NCBI GenBank assembly: GCA_947476425.1
Contig: CANJQJ010000003.1
Location: forward strand, 57,514 to 121,513
From: Sphingomonadaceae bacterium
GTDB taxonomy: Bacteria; Pseudomonadota; Alphaproteobacteria; Sphingomonadales; Sphingomonadaceae
Direction: 5' to 3'
DNA length: 64,000 nt
Below the pieces are notes generated by a model that saw nothing but the letters and a program-made list of their open reading frames with translations, did no database searches and was not told the origin of the DNA. Positions within the stretch are counted from its first letter, which is position 1, and each line of letters begins with the position of its first letter. Positions 16,234-24,304 of this stretch are shown here, one piece after another. A program made the position numbers and the translations under genes.

Positions 16234-16902
16234 CTAGGGCAACAACCCGCTCAGCAGAAATTCCGCCATCAGCCCGGCCTGCCTGTTGAAATTGACGGGA
16301 GCCACCTCGTCCCCCGCCCCGATCCGCTCCTGCAGCGGCGTCGCCGAGAAATAATAGCCAACCCCCTGGACGAGCAACGCCAGCAGCGCGGCGGTCGAGA
16401 TATTGCCCACCGGCCGCACAGCCGCCACAGCCGCGATCAGCGTGTCGAGTCGCTGCTTGAACGGCAGGATGAAGCTCTCGACGATATGATCCAGTCGCCA
16501 GGTTCCGCGATTGCCCTCCAGGTGCGCCAGCGCGACGATGTCGGGATTCTCAGTCGCCCACAGGCAGAAGCGACGCACGAGATCGCGCAGCCGCATCTCA
16601 GGATCGTTGCCGGAATCGAATGCGCTGGTCACCAATGACGAAGCGCGGCGCAACCGCCAGTCCACCGCGCGCTTCCACAATTCATCCTTACGCCCGAAGC
16701 GGACATTGATGAGATTGTGGCTGACGCCGAGCTGCTTGGCGAGTTCGCGAACCGTCGTGCCCTCGAAGCCACGCTCGGCAAAACTGTGAAAGGCGAGCGC
16801 AAGCATCACGTCTTCGCTCAAGCTCTGATCGACACTCTGCACCGGCCGCCCGCGACGGCGAATCTTCGGCACGATGTCAGGCTGTTCCGCAAGGTCGAGC
16901 AT
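16234..16902 (-). CDS. TetR family regulator divergent from the Rieske pair
   Basis: A 222-residue TetR protein. The HTH spans about residues 32-78 (FEGTTVRELAKQLGVSHNLI, then VRFGRKDELWKRAVDW); the N-terminus is basic (KIRRRGRPVQ). The C-terminal ligand domain has a typical helical pattern. It is divergent from the Rieske gene at 16964, and the 61-base gap holds a near-perfect palindrome (16922-16939), the expected kind of operator for such a repressor. It therefore probably controls itself and the Rieske pair, with the pathway substrate as inducer. The ligand cannot be read from sequence. Confidence 0.9.
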   Translation of the reverse strand: MLDLAEQPDIVPKIRRRGRPVQSVDQSLSEDVMLALAFHSFAERGFEGTTVRELAKQLGVSHNLINVRFGRKDELWKRAVDWRLRRASSLVTSAFDSGNDPEMRLRDLVRRFCLWATENPDIVALAHLEGNRGTWRLDHIVESFILPFKQRLDTLIAAVAAVRPVGNISTAALLALLVQGVGYYFSATPLQERIGAGDEVAPVNFNRQAGLMAEFLLSGLLP

Positions 16903-16911
16903 GGCATGGAG

Positions 16912-16940
16912 TTGACATATAAATTGTCACGTGTCAATTT
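16912..16940. promoter_or_regulatory. Divergent promoter/operator with palindrome centred on CACGTG
   Basis: AATTGTCACGTGTCAATT (16922-16939) is palindromic at 16 of 18 positions. TTGACA at 16912-16917 is a good -35 hexamer for the plus strand, and the complement of TGTCAA at 16932-16937 is TTGACA for the minus strand. The two promoters would overlap the palindrome, which suits repression by the adjacent TetR protein. It differs from the island motif. Confidence 0.55.
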
Positions 16941-16963
16941 AGCCTGAGAGGGATGCTGAATTG

Positions 16964-17893
16964 ATGGATTCGAATCAGAAAACCGCGTGGTGGGCGATTG
17001 CCCGCTCCGAGGAAGTAGGCGGCAAGAAGCCGATCAATGCCGATATCGGCGATCAGCCGATCGTGCTGTGGCGCGACAACGAGGGCATCGTCCGTGCGCT
17101 CGAAGATCGCTGCCCGCATCGCCGCGCGCCGCTTTCGCTCGGTTGCGTTCGAGACAATGGCTGGATCCAGTGCGGCTATCACGGCTGGATCTACGAAGGC
17201 GAGACGGGACGCCTCAAGGAAATCCCGAACATGAAGGACAAGCAGAAATTCCCGCCGCTCTATCGTGCGATCCGCTTCGGCGTGCATGAGTCCGGTGGCT
17301 TCGTCTACGTCAACCTCGACGCCGAAGCGGCCCCTCCCGCCCCGTCGACGAACACGACCTATGCCTTGTCGGGCACGGTCGCGGTAGCGCTCAGCCATCA
17401 GGATTGGCTCGATGCGCTATTCGACGATCCCAATCTCGTGCTCGCGATCCGGGGCATAGGCTTCACCCCCTATCTGATGACCGAGCTTCATGAGGAGCAG
17501 GGCCGCCTTGTGATGGAGCGGAGCTGCCAGTGGCGCCTCCTCCATTGGCCGGCACCGTTCAGCCCCGAATTCCCGGTCACGATGCTCACCGCAACCGATC
17601 CGATCACTGGCCATACCGACGTAACCCTGCGTGATGCCGATTTCAACGAACTGCTCCGCGTCGCCCTCGCCCCGGTACCTGCCGCACGGGGGGTGACACA
17701 GATTCGCTGGCGCGCTGAGATCGGCGAAAATCGGCCTGGCTGGATGGCGAAATTGCTCGGAATGAAGGACAGTTTCGCGGTGCGGCCATCGGTCGACGGC
17801 GCGGCACTTCGGGTCCTCAAGCCTTCTGCCTCGCGCCACGGCGAAGAATTACGTGCGAACATGCTGAACAAGGACGCGGTCGCGGCCGCCTGA
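16964..17893 (+). CDS. Rieske [2Fe-2S] oxygenase-family protein lacking a visible iron triad
   Basis: A 309-residue protein. The N-terminal Rieske domain is intact: CPHRRAPLSLG (Cys50, His52) and CGYHGW (Cys70, His73). The rest resembles the START-like half of VanA/dicamba-monooxygenase-type oxygenases, but the usual N-x2-D-x2-H-x4-H iron motif is not there; the equivalent stretch reads HQDWLDALFDDPNLVLAI. It may therefore pass electrons without being the catalytic subunit. ATG 16964 follows GAGAGGGATG with good spacing. The next gene, 15 bases downstream, has the opposite loss pattern, so the two probably form one enzyme. No ferredoxin or reductase gene is in the window. Confidence 0.87.
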   Translation: MDSNQKTAWWAIARSEEVGGKKPINADIGDQPIVLWRDNEGIVRALEDRCPHRRAPLSLGCVRDNGWIQCGYHGWIYEGETGRLKEIPNMKDKQKFPPLYRAIRFGVHESGGFVYVNLDAEAAPPAPSTNTTYALSGTVAVALSHQDWLDALFDDPNLVLAIRGIGFTPYLMTELHEEQGRLVMERSCQWRLLHWPAPFSPEFPVTMLTATDPITGHTDVTLRDADFNELLRVALAPVPAARGVTQIRWRAEIGENRPGWMAKLLGMKDSFAVRPSVDGAALRVLKPSASRHGEELRANMLNKDAVAAA

Positions 17894-17908
17894 CTGGAGA
17901 AACCGAAA

Positions 17909-18988
17909 ATGTTGGACGTCCCCCACCGCCCGACTGAATCCGATCATGAACCGGATCACAGCAGCGCCCCCATCGCCCCGAGCATCATGAATGGTTCGGT
18001 GAACAGCTGGGTCCCGCATGACATCGTCATGAAGGACACATGGTTCCCGCTCGCACATGGCTTCGCGGTCGGCAAGAAGCCGGTCCGTCGCGCGATATAT
18101 TCGCACCCTTATTATCTGTGGCGCGAGAACGGCGTCGCGGTCGCTTCGGAGTTTCATCCCAACGAGCGCCGCACCGGCGAGAAGAGCCCCTACACCAACG
18201 CCGCGGGCCACTATCCGGTGATGGAGAGATATGGCTATGTCTGGGGCTGGTTCGGACGCCCGGAAGCCGCAGACCCTGCACATCTGCCGAGCCTGCCCTT
18301 CCTTCCGCCGAACGGCAATCTTCCGAAGTACCTTCTCGGCACGGTCCGTTTCGATTGCTCGGCACCGCTCAGCCTCGAGAACCTGATCGACCTAACCCAC
18401 GCCGATTTCCTTCACGCCAATGTCGTTGGCGACGAGAAGTCGGAATCGGAAGATGTCGAGGTCTTCACGACGAGCGAAACCATCACCATGGTCCGCACCT
18501 GCAAGGGCAAGTCGGTCGCCCCGGTCATGAAGTTCTTCAGCGGCATCAAGACGCCGGTTCAGGACATCCGCCAGGTCATCCACATCTACCTTCGCAGCCA
18601 TTGCGCGATCGCCTATGGCCGCTTCGAGCCCGGTGACGACGTGCCGCTATTCCACCCCTGCGTCCCCGAGACGCGCGATCGCACGCGCCTCGACTATACG
18701 ATGAACACCTCGAACGCCGGCTTCATGTTCCGTCACATCATGCCGCGCGCGAGCTATGTCGTTTCCCGCCAGGACAGCTCGATGACCTCGCCGCAAAGCC
18801 CGCGCTACATGCGCGAGGAAAAGCGCCGCGATCTTCACTCGCCGTTCGATTCCGCCGGCCAGAAATATCGCTCGCTGATGCTCGATCTGGCCAAGCGGCA
18901 GGCCGTCGGCGACTTCGACTATCGCGACAATGTCAGCGACGATTGCAGCGACCTGATCGGCCTCCGCAAGGAACTGTTCCGCTACTGA
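17909..18988 (+). CDS. Rieske-oxygenase-like catalytic protein lacking Rieske cluster ligands
   Basis: A 359-residue protein related to the Rieske oxygenase alpha subunit. The N-terminal region follows the Rieske-domain layout (KDTWFPLAHGFAVGKKPVRR, then YYLWRENGVAVASE), but the two Cys-x-His/Cys-x2-His pairs are absent. The catalytic half keeps ENLIDLTHADFLHA: Asn158, Asp161, His164, His169, the spacing of the mononuclear-iron site in dicamba monooxygenase (Asn154, Asp157, His160, His165). SRQD with Asp289 is a fitting third ligand. So it likely binds iron and substrate and takes electrons from a separate Rieske protein, most simply the neighbour at 16964. Caffeine demethylase NdmC/NdmD is a known precedent for such a division. 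Co-transcribed with its partner. Confidence 0.82.
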   Translation: MLDVPHRPTESDHEPDHSSAPIAPSIMNGSVNSWVPHDIVMKDTWFPLAHGFAVGKKPVRRAIYSHPYYLWRENGVAVASEFHPNERRTGEKSPYTNAAGHYPVMERYGYVWGWFGRPEAADPAHLPSLPFLPPNGNLPKYLLGTVRFDCSAPLSLENLIDLTHADFLHANVVGDEKSESEDVEVFTTSETITMVRTCKGKSVAPVMKFFSGIKTPVQDIRQVIHIYLRSHCAIAYGRFEPGDDVPLFHPCVPETRDRTRLDYTMNTSNAGFMFRHIMPRASYVVSRQDSSMTSPQSPRYMREEKRRDLHSPFDSAGQKYRSLMLDLAKRQAVGDFDYRDNVSDDCSDLIGLRKELFRY

Positions 18989-18998
18989 TCCCGTAAAC

Positions 18999-19022
18999 AC
19001 CCCTCCCTGAAAAGGGAGGGGT
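18999..19022 (+). terminator. Hairpin terminator after the Rieske pair
   Basis: ACCCCTCCCT (18999-19008), loop GAAA, AGGGAGGGGT (19013-19022): 10-bp perfect stem, 11 bases after the stop at 18988. Only two T follow, so termination efficiency is uncertain. Confidence 0.6.
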
Positions 19023-19046
19023 TGAGGGTGGGCGCGCGCCGAAACT

Positions 19047-19143
19047 GTCATCCCGGCCGGCGGACGCCGGGATCCACGACACGGAGTTTCCTCGATCGCG
19101 AGACCTGAGGGTCCCATGGATCCCGATTTTCGTCGGGATGACG
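19047..19143 (+). repeat. 94-bp REP-like unit, copy 2
   Basis: GTCATCCCGGCCGGCGGACG left arm and ATTTTCGTCGGGATGACG right arm, with the same middle as copies 1 and 3 (GAGTTTCCTCGATCGCGAGA). Lies between the Rieske operon and the convergent KstD-like gene. Confidence 0.85.
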
Positions 19144-19221
19144 AAGGGGGCGTCGGGATGACCGCGCAAGCATCAGGATCTAGCGCGATCCGTGAATGTA
19201 TCCACGGACCGCGCTAATCCA

Positions 19222-20877
19222 TCAGCCCGCAGCCACCAGGTCCTTGCCCGCAATATAGCCAAGCACCATTGCCGGTCCGACATTGCAGCCATGCGCCGGC
19301 GATTTGCCGCGCCAGATCGAATTGGCGTCCAGTCCGGCGGCATAAAGTCCTTCCAGCGCCGCGCCGTGCGCATCGAGCACGCGGCACTTGCCGTCGATCT
19401 TGAGGCCGACGGTCGTCGAACCATCGCCCGGGTAAATCTTGACCGCATAATATGGCCCGGCACCGATCGCGCCGAAGCACGGATTGGGACTGTGCTTGGG
19501 ATCGCCAATTTCCTTGTCGATCAGCGTATTGCCCTTGCCGAAATCCGCATCGACGCCAGTCTTGGCCATCTCGTTGACTCGCGCCACCGTGCGATCGAGC
19601 CCGGCCGCATCGACTCCGATCTTGCCCGCCAGTTCACGCAGCGTAGCGCCTTCGATGACATAGCCGGCAGCGATCATCTTCTTGAGGTTCGGCGCGCCCG
19701 GATAGACCAGGCCAAGACCGTATTTCTTCACGCCCGCCGCATCGTTGATGATCCAGGCCGGCACTGCCCCGGACTTGTGCATGTCGGTGACGAAATGCAC
19801 CGAGGCCTCGTTGCCGAAACGCTCGCCCTTGTCGTTGACCGCGATGCAGCCCGGCTTGGACATGTCCATGAGGTGCGCATAACGCATCAGATAGCCGTCC
19901 TCGCGCTTAAGCGTCGAGACGACCGACCAGACCGCATTGCTCAGATTGTCGCCGTCGAGCGAAGCACCCGCTTCGAGACCCATATTCATGCCGTCGCCCG
20001 TGTTCTCGTATGGCAGAATCGAGACATGCTGTTCCGCATACGGAATATAGGCCTTGCGCAACTGCTCGCTCGCCGAGAAACCGCCAGAAGCCAGCACCAC
20101 GCCAACGCGCGCCGTCAGTTCCTCGGTCTTGCCGTTGGACGTAATCTTGACCCCGGTCGCGCGACGACCGTCCATCATCAGGTGGCTGACCGCGACGCTG
20201 TGGCGCAACTCGACGCCCGCATCCATCGCCGACTTCATCAGCGCGCCCGCAAGCGCATTGCCCATCGTCAGGCGCGTGCCACGCTTGTAGCCGCGCATCT
20301 TGTCGAAGCCGAAGCGTGCCGCGAGCTTGCCGAAGTGGAACAGCGATTTCGGCGAAGGCATCGTCGCCAGGTAAGGCAGATCGAACATATCGATCATGAA
20401 GCCGCCGGGCGCATTGAATTCCTCGCGGCCGGCGCGAAGTTCGGGGAAGCGCTTGCCGAGCTTCTTGCCGTCGAATTCACGCGGGCTGAGCACGCGTCCA
20501 TAATGGACCGAGCCCTCGATCTCGGGATACCAGTCGCTGCTCGGCAACGACATCAGGAACACGACCTCGCTGTTCGCCTCGAACCACGAGACCATTTCCG
20601 GGCCATTGTCGAGATAGGCGTCGATCAGCTCGGTCCGCGCGGTCTCGCCGATCGCCTTGAGGATATAGCCGCGCGCGATTTCCGGCGAGTCGTTCAGGCC
20701 TTCGGCCTTCGCCTGCGGGCTTCCCGGGATCCAGATGCCGCCGCCCGATACCGAAGTCGTACCGCCGAAGCAGTCCGCCTTTTCGAGCACCAACACCTTC
20801 AATCCGCCCTTTGCCGCGCGCACCGCGGCCGCCATTCCGGCTGCGCCGGATCCGACAACGATTACATCCCAGTTCAT
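19222..20877 (-). CDS. FAD-dependent dehydrogenase, 3-ketosteroid-delta1-dehydrogenase-like
   Basis: A 551-residue flavoprotein of the fumarate-reductase/KstD superfamily. The FAD motif is VIVVGSGAAGMAAAVRAAKG (residues 5-24), followed by GGTTSVSGGGIWIPG, which matches KstD. The C-terminal FAD/substrate segment reads WRGKSPAHGCNVGPAM where true KstD has a Tyr-Pro-Gly motif, so the proton-relay tyrosine is replaced by Ser and the substrate or direction may differ. KstD enzymes insert a double bond next to a ring ketone. Start 20877 has GGAGAGAG upstream; an extension to 20952 is rejected. It is downstream of the LLM gene at 21039 on the same strand, 161 bases away. Those 161 bases contain only a CCCGCC/GGCGGG hairpin with a GAATGACG tail. 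Confidence 0.8.
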   Translation of the reverse strand: MNWDVIVVGSGAAGMAAAVRAAKGGLKVLVLEKADCFGGTTSVSGGGIWIPGSPQAKAEGLNDSPEIARGYILKAIGETARTELIDAYLDNGPEMVSWFEANSEVVFLMSLPSSDWYPEIEGSVHYGRVLSPREFDGKKLGKRFPELRAGREEFNAPGGFMIDMFDLPYLATMPSPKSLFHFGKLAARFGFDKMRGYKRGTRLTMGNALAGALMKSAMDAGVELRHSVAVSHLMMDGRRATGVKITSNGKTEELTARVGVVLASGGFSASEQLRKAYIPYAEQHVSILPYENTGDGMNMGLEAGASLDGDNLSNAVWSVVSTLKREDGYLMRYAHLMDMSKPGCIAVNDKGERFGNEASVHFVTDMHKSGAVPAWIINDAAGVKKYGLGLVYPGAPNLKKMIAAGYVIEGATLRELAGKIGVDAAGLDRTVARVNEMAKTGVDADFGKGNTLIDKEIGDPKHSPNPCFGAIGAGPYYAVKIYPGDGSTTVGLKIDGKCRVLDAHGAALEGLYAAGLDANSIWRGKSPAHGCNVGPAMVLGYIAGKDLVAAG

Positions 20878-21038
20878 AGCCCGCTCTCTCCAATTGCCGA
20901 AAACCGCTCGGCGCCTCCCGCCACTCCCGCCAAAGGCGGGAATGACGATCATGGCGCCTATGCGGTCTCCATCTTCACCTGCATCTCCTTACCTGCCACG
21001 CCAATGTGACCGGCGTTGTCGATGCTTTCCAATAGTCG

Positions 21039-21962
21039 TCAGATCTTGGGCTTGATCTCGGATGCGATCCACTCGAGACGTTCGATATATTCGCTTGGAC
21101 CGGTAATGCCCGGCGGCAGCGGCACGATCGTCTCGGTGATGCCGAGCTCCTTCAGCCAGCCGATCTGGTCGATGATCTTCTGCGTATCGCGGGTTCCGGG
21201 CGCCCGAGGATCGTCGAGGATCTCGTGGTGCGCGCCGACATTGAGCATCTCGAGCGCGAAGAACATCGAGATCGGGCGACCATCATATTCCTTCTGCGAC
21301 TTGATGAAGTCGAGGCACTCCGGGAATTTTTCCGGCGGGGTGCGGAAGGGCGACCAGCCGTCACCGAACTTCGCGACGCGCTTCAGCACTGGCTCGGCGT
21401 CGCCGCCCAGCCAGATCGGCACGCGCTTGTTCGCCTGCAATGGCTTCGGCGTGGTGCCGATGCCCTTGAACGAGACGAACTCGCCTTCGAACTCGGGACG
21501 ATCCTTGGTCCACAGCTCGATGATCGCAGCGAGATACTCGTCCGCGATACGGCCGCGCTTCTCGAACGGCACGCCCATGATGTCGAATTCTTCCTTGAGC
21601 CAGCCCACGCCGAACAGCGCCTCGGCGCGGCCGCCGCTGAGATGGTCGAGCGTCGCCCACGCCTTGGCATGCACGAACGGGCTCTGCAGCGGCAGGATCG
21701 AGACCGATGAGGAGAGGCGCAGGTTCTTGGTCGCGCCGCCGATCATGCCGAGCGCCACCGTGGTGTGGAAATAATAGTCGCCAGAAAGCTCGATATGCTC
21801 CTCGGTGATGAGGAAATGCTCGCCGAGCATGCACTTGTTGAAGCCGAGACCGTCCGCGACCTTCATCAGGCCGATAATATCAGGCCCCGAAAGCTGGTAT
21901 TCCCATGGCTGGACCATCGCCGCGACATGCATGCTGTTGGGCACGCCGACATTCAGTTTCAT
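21039..21962 (-). CDS. LLM class F420-dependent oxidoreductase
   Basis: A 307-residue luciferase-like protein of the TIGR03619-like subgroup: KVADGLGFNKCMLGEHFLIT near residues 34-53, LRLSSSVSILPLQSPFVHAK near 78-97, and the long signature LSGGRAEALFGVGWLKEEFD. This subgroup is mostly F420-dependent in actinobacteria. Start ATG 21962 (GAGGGGAAGAGTG before it) replaces an open extension to 22031. It follows cofC at 22101 on the same strand, but island motif copy 5 lies in between, 69 bases upstream, so it probably has its own promoter as well. It is one of three LLM genes here and a likely consumer of the F420H2 produced by the adjacent operon. Confidence 0.85.
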   Translation of the reverse strand: MKLNVGVPNSMHVAAMVQPWEYQLSGPDIIGLMKVADGLGFNKCMLGEHFLITEEHIELSGDYYFHTTVALGMIGGATKNLRLSSSVSILPLQSPFVHAKAWATLDHLSGGRAEALFGVGWLKEEFDIMGVPFEKRGRIADEYLAAIIELWTKDRPEFEGEFVSFKGIGTTPKPLQANKRVPIWLGGDAEPVLKRVAKFGDGWSPFRTPPEKFPECLDFIKSQKEYDGRPISMFFALEMLNVGAHHEILDDPRAPGTRDTQKIIDQIGWLKELGITETIVPLPPGITGPSEYIERLEWIASEIKPKI

Positions 21963-22030
21963 CACTCTTCCCCTCGGCACCTGTTGTGGATTGTCGCGAC
22001 CATGGGTGGAGGCGAGGTCGCGGGGCGACA

Positions 22031-22046
22031 CCTGTCGATAGGCAGG
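22031..22046 (+). promoter_or_regulatory. Island motif copy 5 (candidate operator)
   Basis: ACACCTGTC GATA GGCAGG context; 69 bases from the LLM start at 21962 and just downstream of the cofC stop. Confidence 0.5.
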
Positions 22047-22100
22047 ATGATAGTCCCCTTCTGGCTCCCCTCGCTGGCGAGGAGGGGAGTTTACATTACC

Positions 22101-22664
22101 CTAACCCGGAAACCCCGCAGCGATCGCCGCATCCAGGTCATCCGGCGTATCGACGTCGATCGAAAGCCCCGGCCGGCGAACCGCAATGCCCTGCCCCGCG
22201 GAAGCAGCGCGATGCAGCGCGAAACTGTTGTCGCCGAACGAGAATTCGAACGGCCCGTCATGCGCGATCGCAAGCGCGTTGGTGCCGCTGTCGTGACGAT
22301 CGGGCGCGATCGCACAGCCGCGTTCGCCCGCAGCCTCGATCAACGCCTCGATGTCGTCGGATGTCACCAGCGGCAGGTCGCCATGGATCACCAGCAGCTT
22401 GCCGCCCTCATCGTCGCGCAGCGCACTGAGTTCCTCGTTGAGCCCCCGCCCCGCGTCGCGTCGCCATTCATGTGGGCTTTCCGGGTCGCGCTGCGCCGAC
22501 AGGACCAGCACGCGTCCGATCGCAGGCACCCGCGCCAGGCACTCAACCACATGCGCCGCCATCCGATCGCCGAGATCCGCCCGCTCGTCCGGCGACAATC
22601 GCCCGCCGAGCCGAGTCTTGCGTCCGCCGCCCTGCTTGAGCGGAACCACCGCGGTCCAGCTCAT
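22101..22664 (-). CDS. cofC: CofC/FbiD guanylyltransferase of F420 biosynthesis
   Basis: A 187-residue nucleotidyltransferase that activates a three-carbon phosphate (2-phospholactate, PEP or 3-phosphoglycerate depending on lineage) with GTP, giving the donor for CofD. Motifs: VPLKQGGGRKTRLGG (residues 7-21), LLVIHGDLPLVT as the metal strand, DRHDSGTNAL as substrate segment and IDVDTPDDL near the end. Its start overlaps the cofD stop by 4 bases (ATGA). Length is slightly short of the usual ~200-220 but all motifs are present. The substrate choice (PEP, lactate or glycerate type) cannot be settled by eye. Last gene of the F420 operon. Confidence 0.9.
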   Translation of the reverse strand: MSWTAVVPLKQGGGRKTRLGGRLSPDERADLGDRMAAHVVECLARVPAIGRVLVLSAQRDPESPHEWRRDAGRGLNEELSALRDDEGGKLLVIHGDLPLVTSDDIEALIEAAGERGCAIAPDRHDSGTNALAIAHDGPFEFSFGDNSFALHRAASAGQGIAVRRPGLSIDVDTPDDLDAAIAAGFPG

Positions 22665-23578
22665 TCGGATGCCAGCGCCAGCGCCGCCTCGGCGACGCGA
22701 ACGCGATCCTCGATCGTCGTCATCAGCGTATCGGTGCGCCCGATCGCGATCTTGCCCGGCGTCACCGGATCGCCATTATCGACCAGCAACCCGTCGATCA
22801 GCCGCGCATAATGTGCAGCGATCGCATCATTATCCACGGCAATGCCGAGTTCGCCCATCAGCTTGGCGGTCGGTCCCTTCACCGCCTTGCCACCGACCAG
22901 CGGCGAGACCGCGATCACGCGTGCCGCGCTCGCCCGTAACGCCTTGCCGATTCCCGGCACCACAAGGATCGGATCGACGCTGAGATAAGGATTGGAAGGC
23001 GCGATCAGCACGACATCGGCGCCAAGGATCGCCTCGACGACTCCTGGCGCAGCCCGCGCCGAATCCGCGCCGCGAAATTCGATCCGCGACACCTTGGGCG
23101 CACAGCGTTGCTCGACGAAATAGCGCTGGAATTCCAGCGGACCGACATCGGTATCAAGCCATGTCGCCACGCGATCGTCGGTCATCGGCAGCACCTTGGC
23201 CGTGATTCGCCATTTGGCGGCAAAATCCCCGGTAATCGTCGAGAGCGCCTCGCCAGACCCCAGCCGCGCGCTGCGCAGGACGTGAAGCGCAAGGTCACTA
23301 TCGCCGAGCGCGAACCAGTCCTCGCCGCCGAGTTCCCTGAGCGCTGCTAGGAAAGCCCAACTCTCGCCCTCGCGGCCCCAGCCCTGCGCGCGATTTGCCT
23401 TGCCCGAAAGCGTGTAGAGCAGCGTGTCGATATCGGGCGAGACATGCAGCCCGAGATGCCGGAAATCATCGGCAGTATTGACGATCGCGCTGATCTCGAC
23501 CGGCTGCGCCATGTGCTGGAGCCCGAGCACCAGTTTCGCGCCGCCGACGCCGCCGGTAAGGACCGCGACCCGCTTCAC
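22661..23578 (-). CDS. cofD: 2-phospho-L-lactate transferase family protein CofD
   Basis: A 305-residue protein that joins the CofC product to the deazaflavin Fo, forming (dehydro-)F420-0. Motifs: VAVLTGGVGGAKLVLGLQ (residues 4-21), NTADDFRHLGLHVSPDIDTL with the metal-binding Asp residues, and IAPSNPYLSVDPIL. I start it at GTG 23578, which overlaps the cofE stop (GTGA) and has GAGGA upstream; a longer frame to 23647 lies wholly inside cofE. The 4-base overlaps on both sides point to translational coupling cofE-cofD-cofC. Confidence 0.93.
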   Translation of the reverse strand: MKRVAVLTGGVGGAKLVLGLQHMAQPVEISAIVNTADDFRHLGLHVSPDIDTLLYTLSGKANRAQGWGREGESWAFLAALRELGGEDWFALGDSDLALHVLRSARLGSGEALSTITGDFAAKWRITAKVLPMTDDRVATWLDTDVGPLEFQRYFVEQRCAPKVSRIEFRGADSARAAPGVVEAILGADVVLIAPSNPYLSVDPILVVPGIGKALRASAARVIAVSPLVGGKAVKGPTAKLMGELGIAVDNDAIAAHYARLIDGLLVDNGDPVTPGKIAIGRTDTLMTTIEDRVRVAEAALALASE

Positions 23579-24300
23579 TGAAACAGATCCTCGGCCAGAT
23601 CGCGCACAAGCACCGATGCCGGGCTCGCCTCGCCATCGAGCGGACAACCGCGCACCAGCACCGCCGGAATACCCTCCGCACCCTCGCCCGCCGCCAGTCC
23701 GGCCGCCGTCGCGATCATGTCGCCCAGCGCGATCTGCGTGACCTCGAGCCGCCGCCCGTCACGATCGAGATCGCCCCGCCGGTCGATCAGCGACGGCAGC
23801 CCGCTCGCGCCGATCGCGACGTTGACCACGCCATAGCGCCATGGCCGGCCGAAGCTGTCCGAAATCACCACCGGCCTGCCGACCGCTTCCGAAATCCGCG
23901 CTGCGCTCGCGTCCGGATCCAGCGGCAGCAACAGCGCCCGATCCGAGCCGCCCGGCCCGATGTTCGAACGGTCGATCCCGCTATTGGCCATCACCAGCCC
24001 GAGCCGGTGCCGCGTGATCAGTACGTTTGGCACCGCGCGCAACACGTCGGTCGCCTCGGCCAGCACCAGTTCGACAAGCTGCGGATCCTTGCGTGTGATC
24101 GCGGCAAGACGCAGCGCCTCGGCGCCGGGAACGACATCGGACAGCGTCACGAAGCGTCCCTCGGCCTTGGAGACGATCTTCTGCGTGACGACCAGCACGT
24201 CGCCGTCCCGCGCGGGGGGAAGCGCCGCGGCCAGGATCGCGCCCAGGTCGTCGCCGGGTGCAATCTCGCCGATGCCCTGCAGTGGAAGGATTTCAATCAA
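23575..24300 (-). CDS. cofE: Coenzyme F420-0:L-glutamate ligase CofE
   Basis: A 241-residue ligase that adds the glutamate tail to F420-0 using GTP and a divalent metal. Motifs: VVTQKIVSKAEGR (about 37-49), ITRHRLGLVMANSGIDRSN and ISDSFGRPWRYGVVNVAIG. It is the single-domain archaeal/proteobacterial form; the nitroreductase-like C-terminal domain of mycobacterial FbiB, which reduces dehydro-F420-0, is absent. If CofC uses PEP, another enzyme must do that reduction. It starts 4 bases after the npdG stop on the same strand. Confidence 0.93.
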   Translation of the reverse strand: MIEILPLQGIGEIAPGDDLGAILAAALPPARDGDVLVVTQKIVSKAEGRFVTLSDVVPGAEALRLAAITRKDPQLVELVLAEATDVLRAVPNVLITRHRLGLVMANSGIDRSNIGPGGSDRALLLPLDPDASAARISEAVGRPVVISDSFGRPWRYGVVNVAIGASGLPSLIDRRGDLDRDGRRLEVTQIALGDMIATAAGLAAGEGAEGIPAVLVRGCPLDGEASPASVLVRDLAEDLFQ

Positions 24301-24304
24301 GGGC

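Noticed and set aside
19192..21009. 605-codon plus-strand frame over the KstD-like gene
   Set aside because: Low-complexity, Arg/Ala/His-rich shadow; the minus strand encodes a full-length flavoprotein with FAD motifs.
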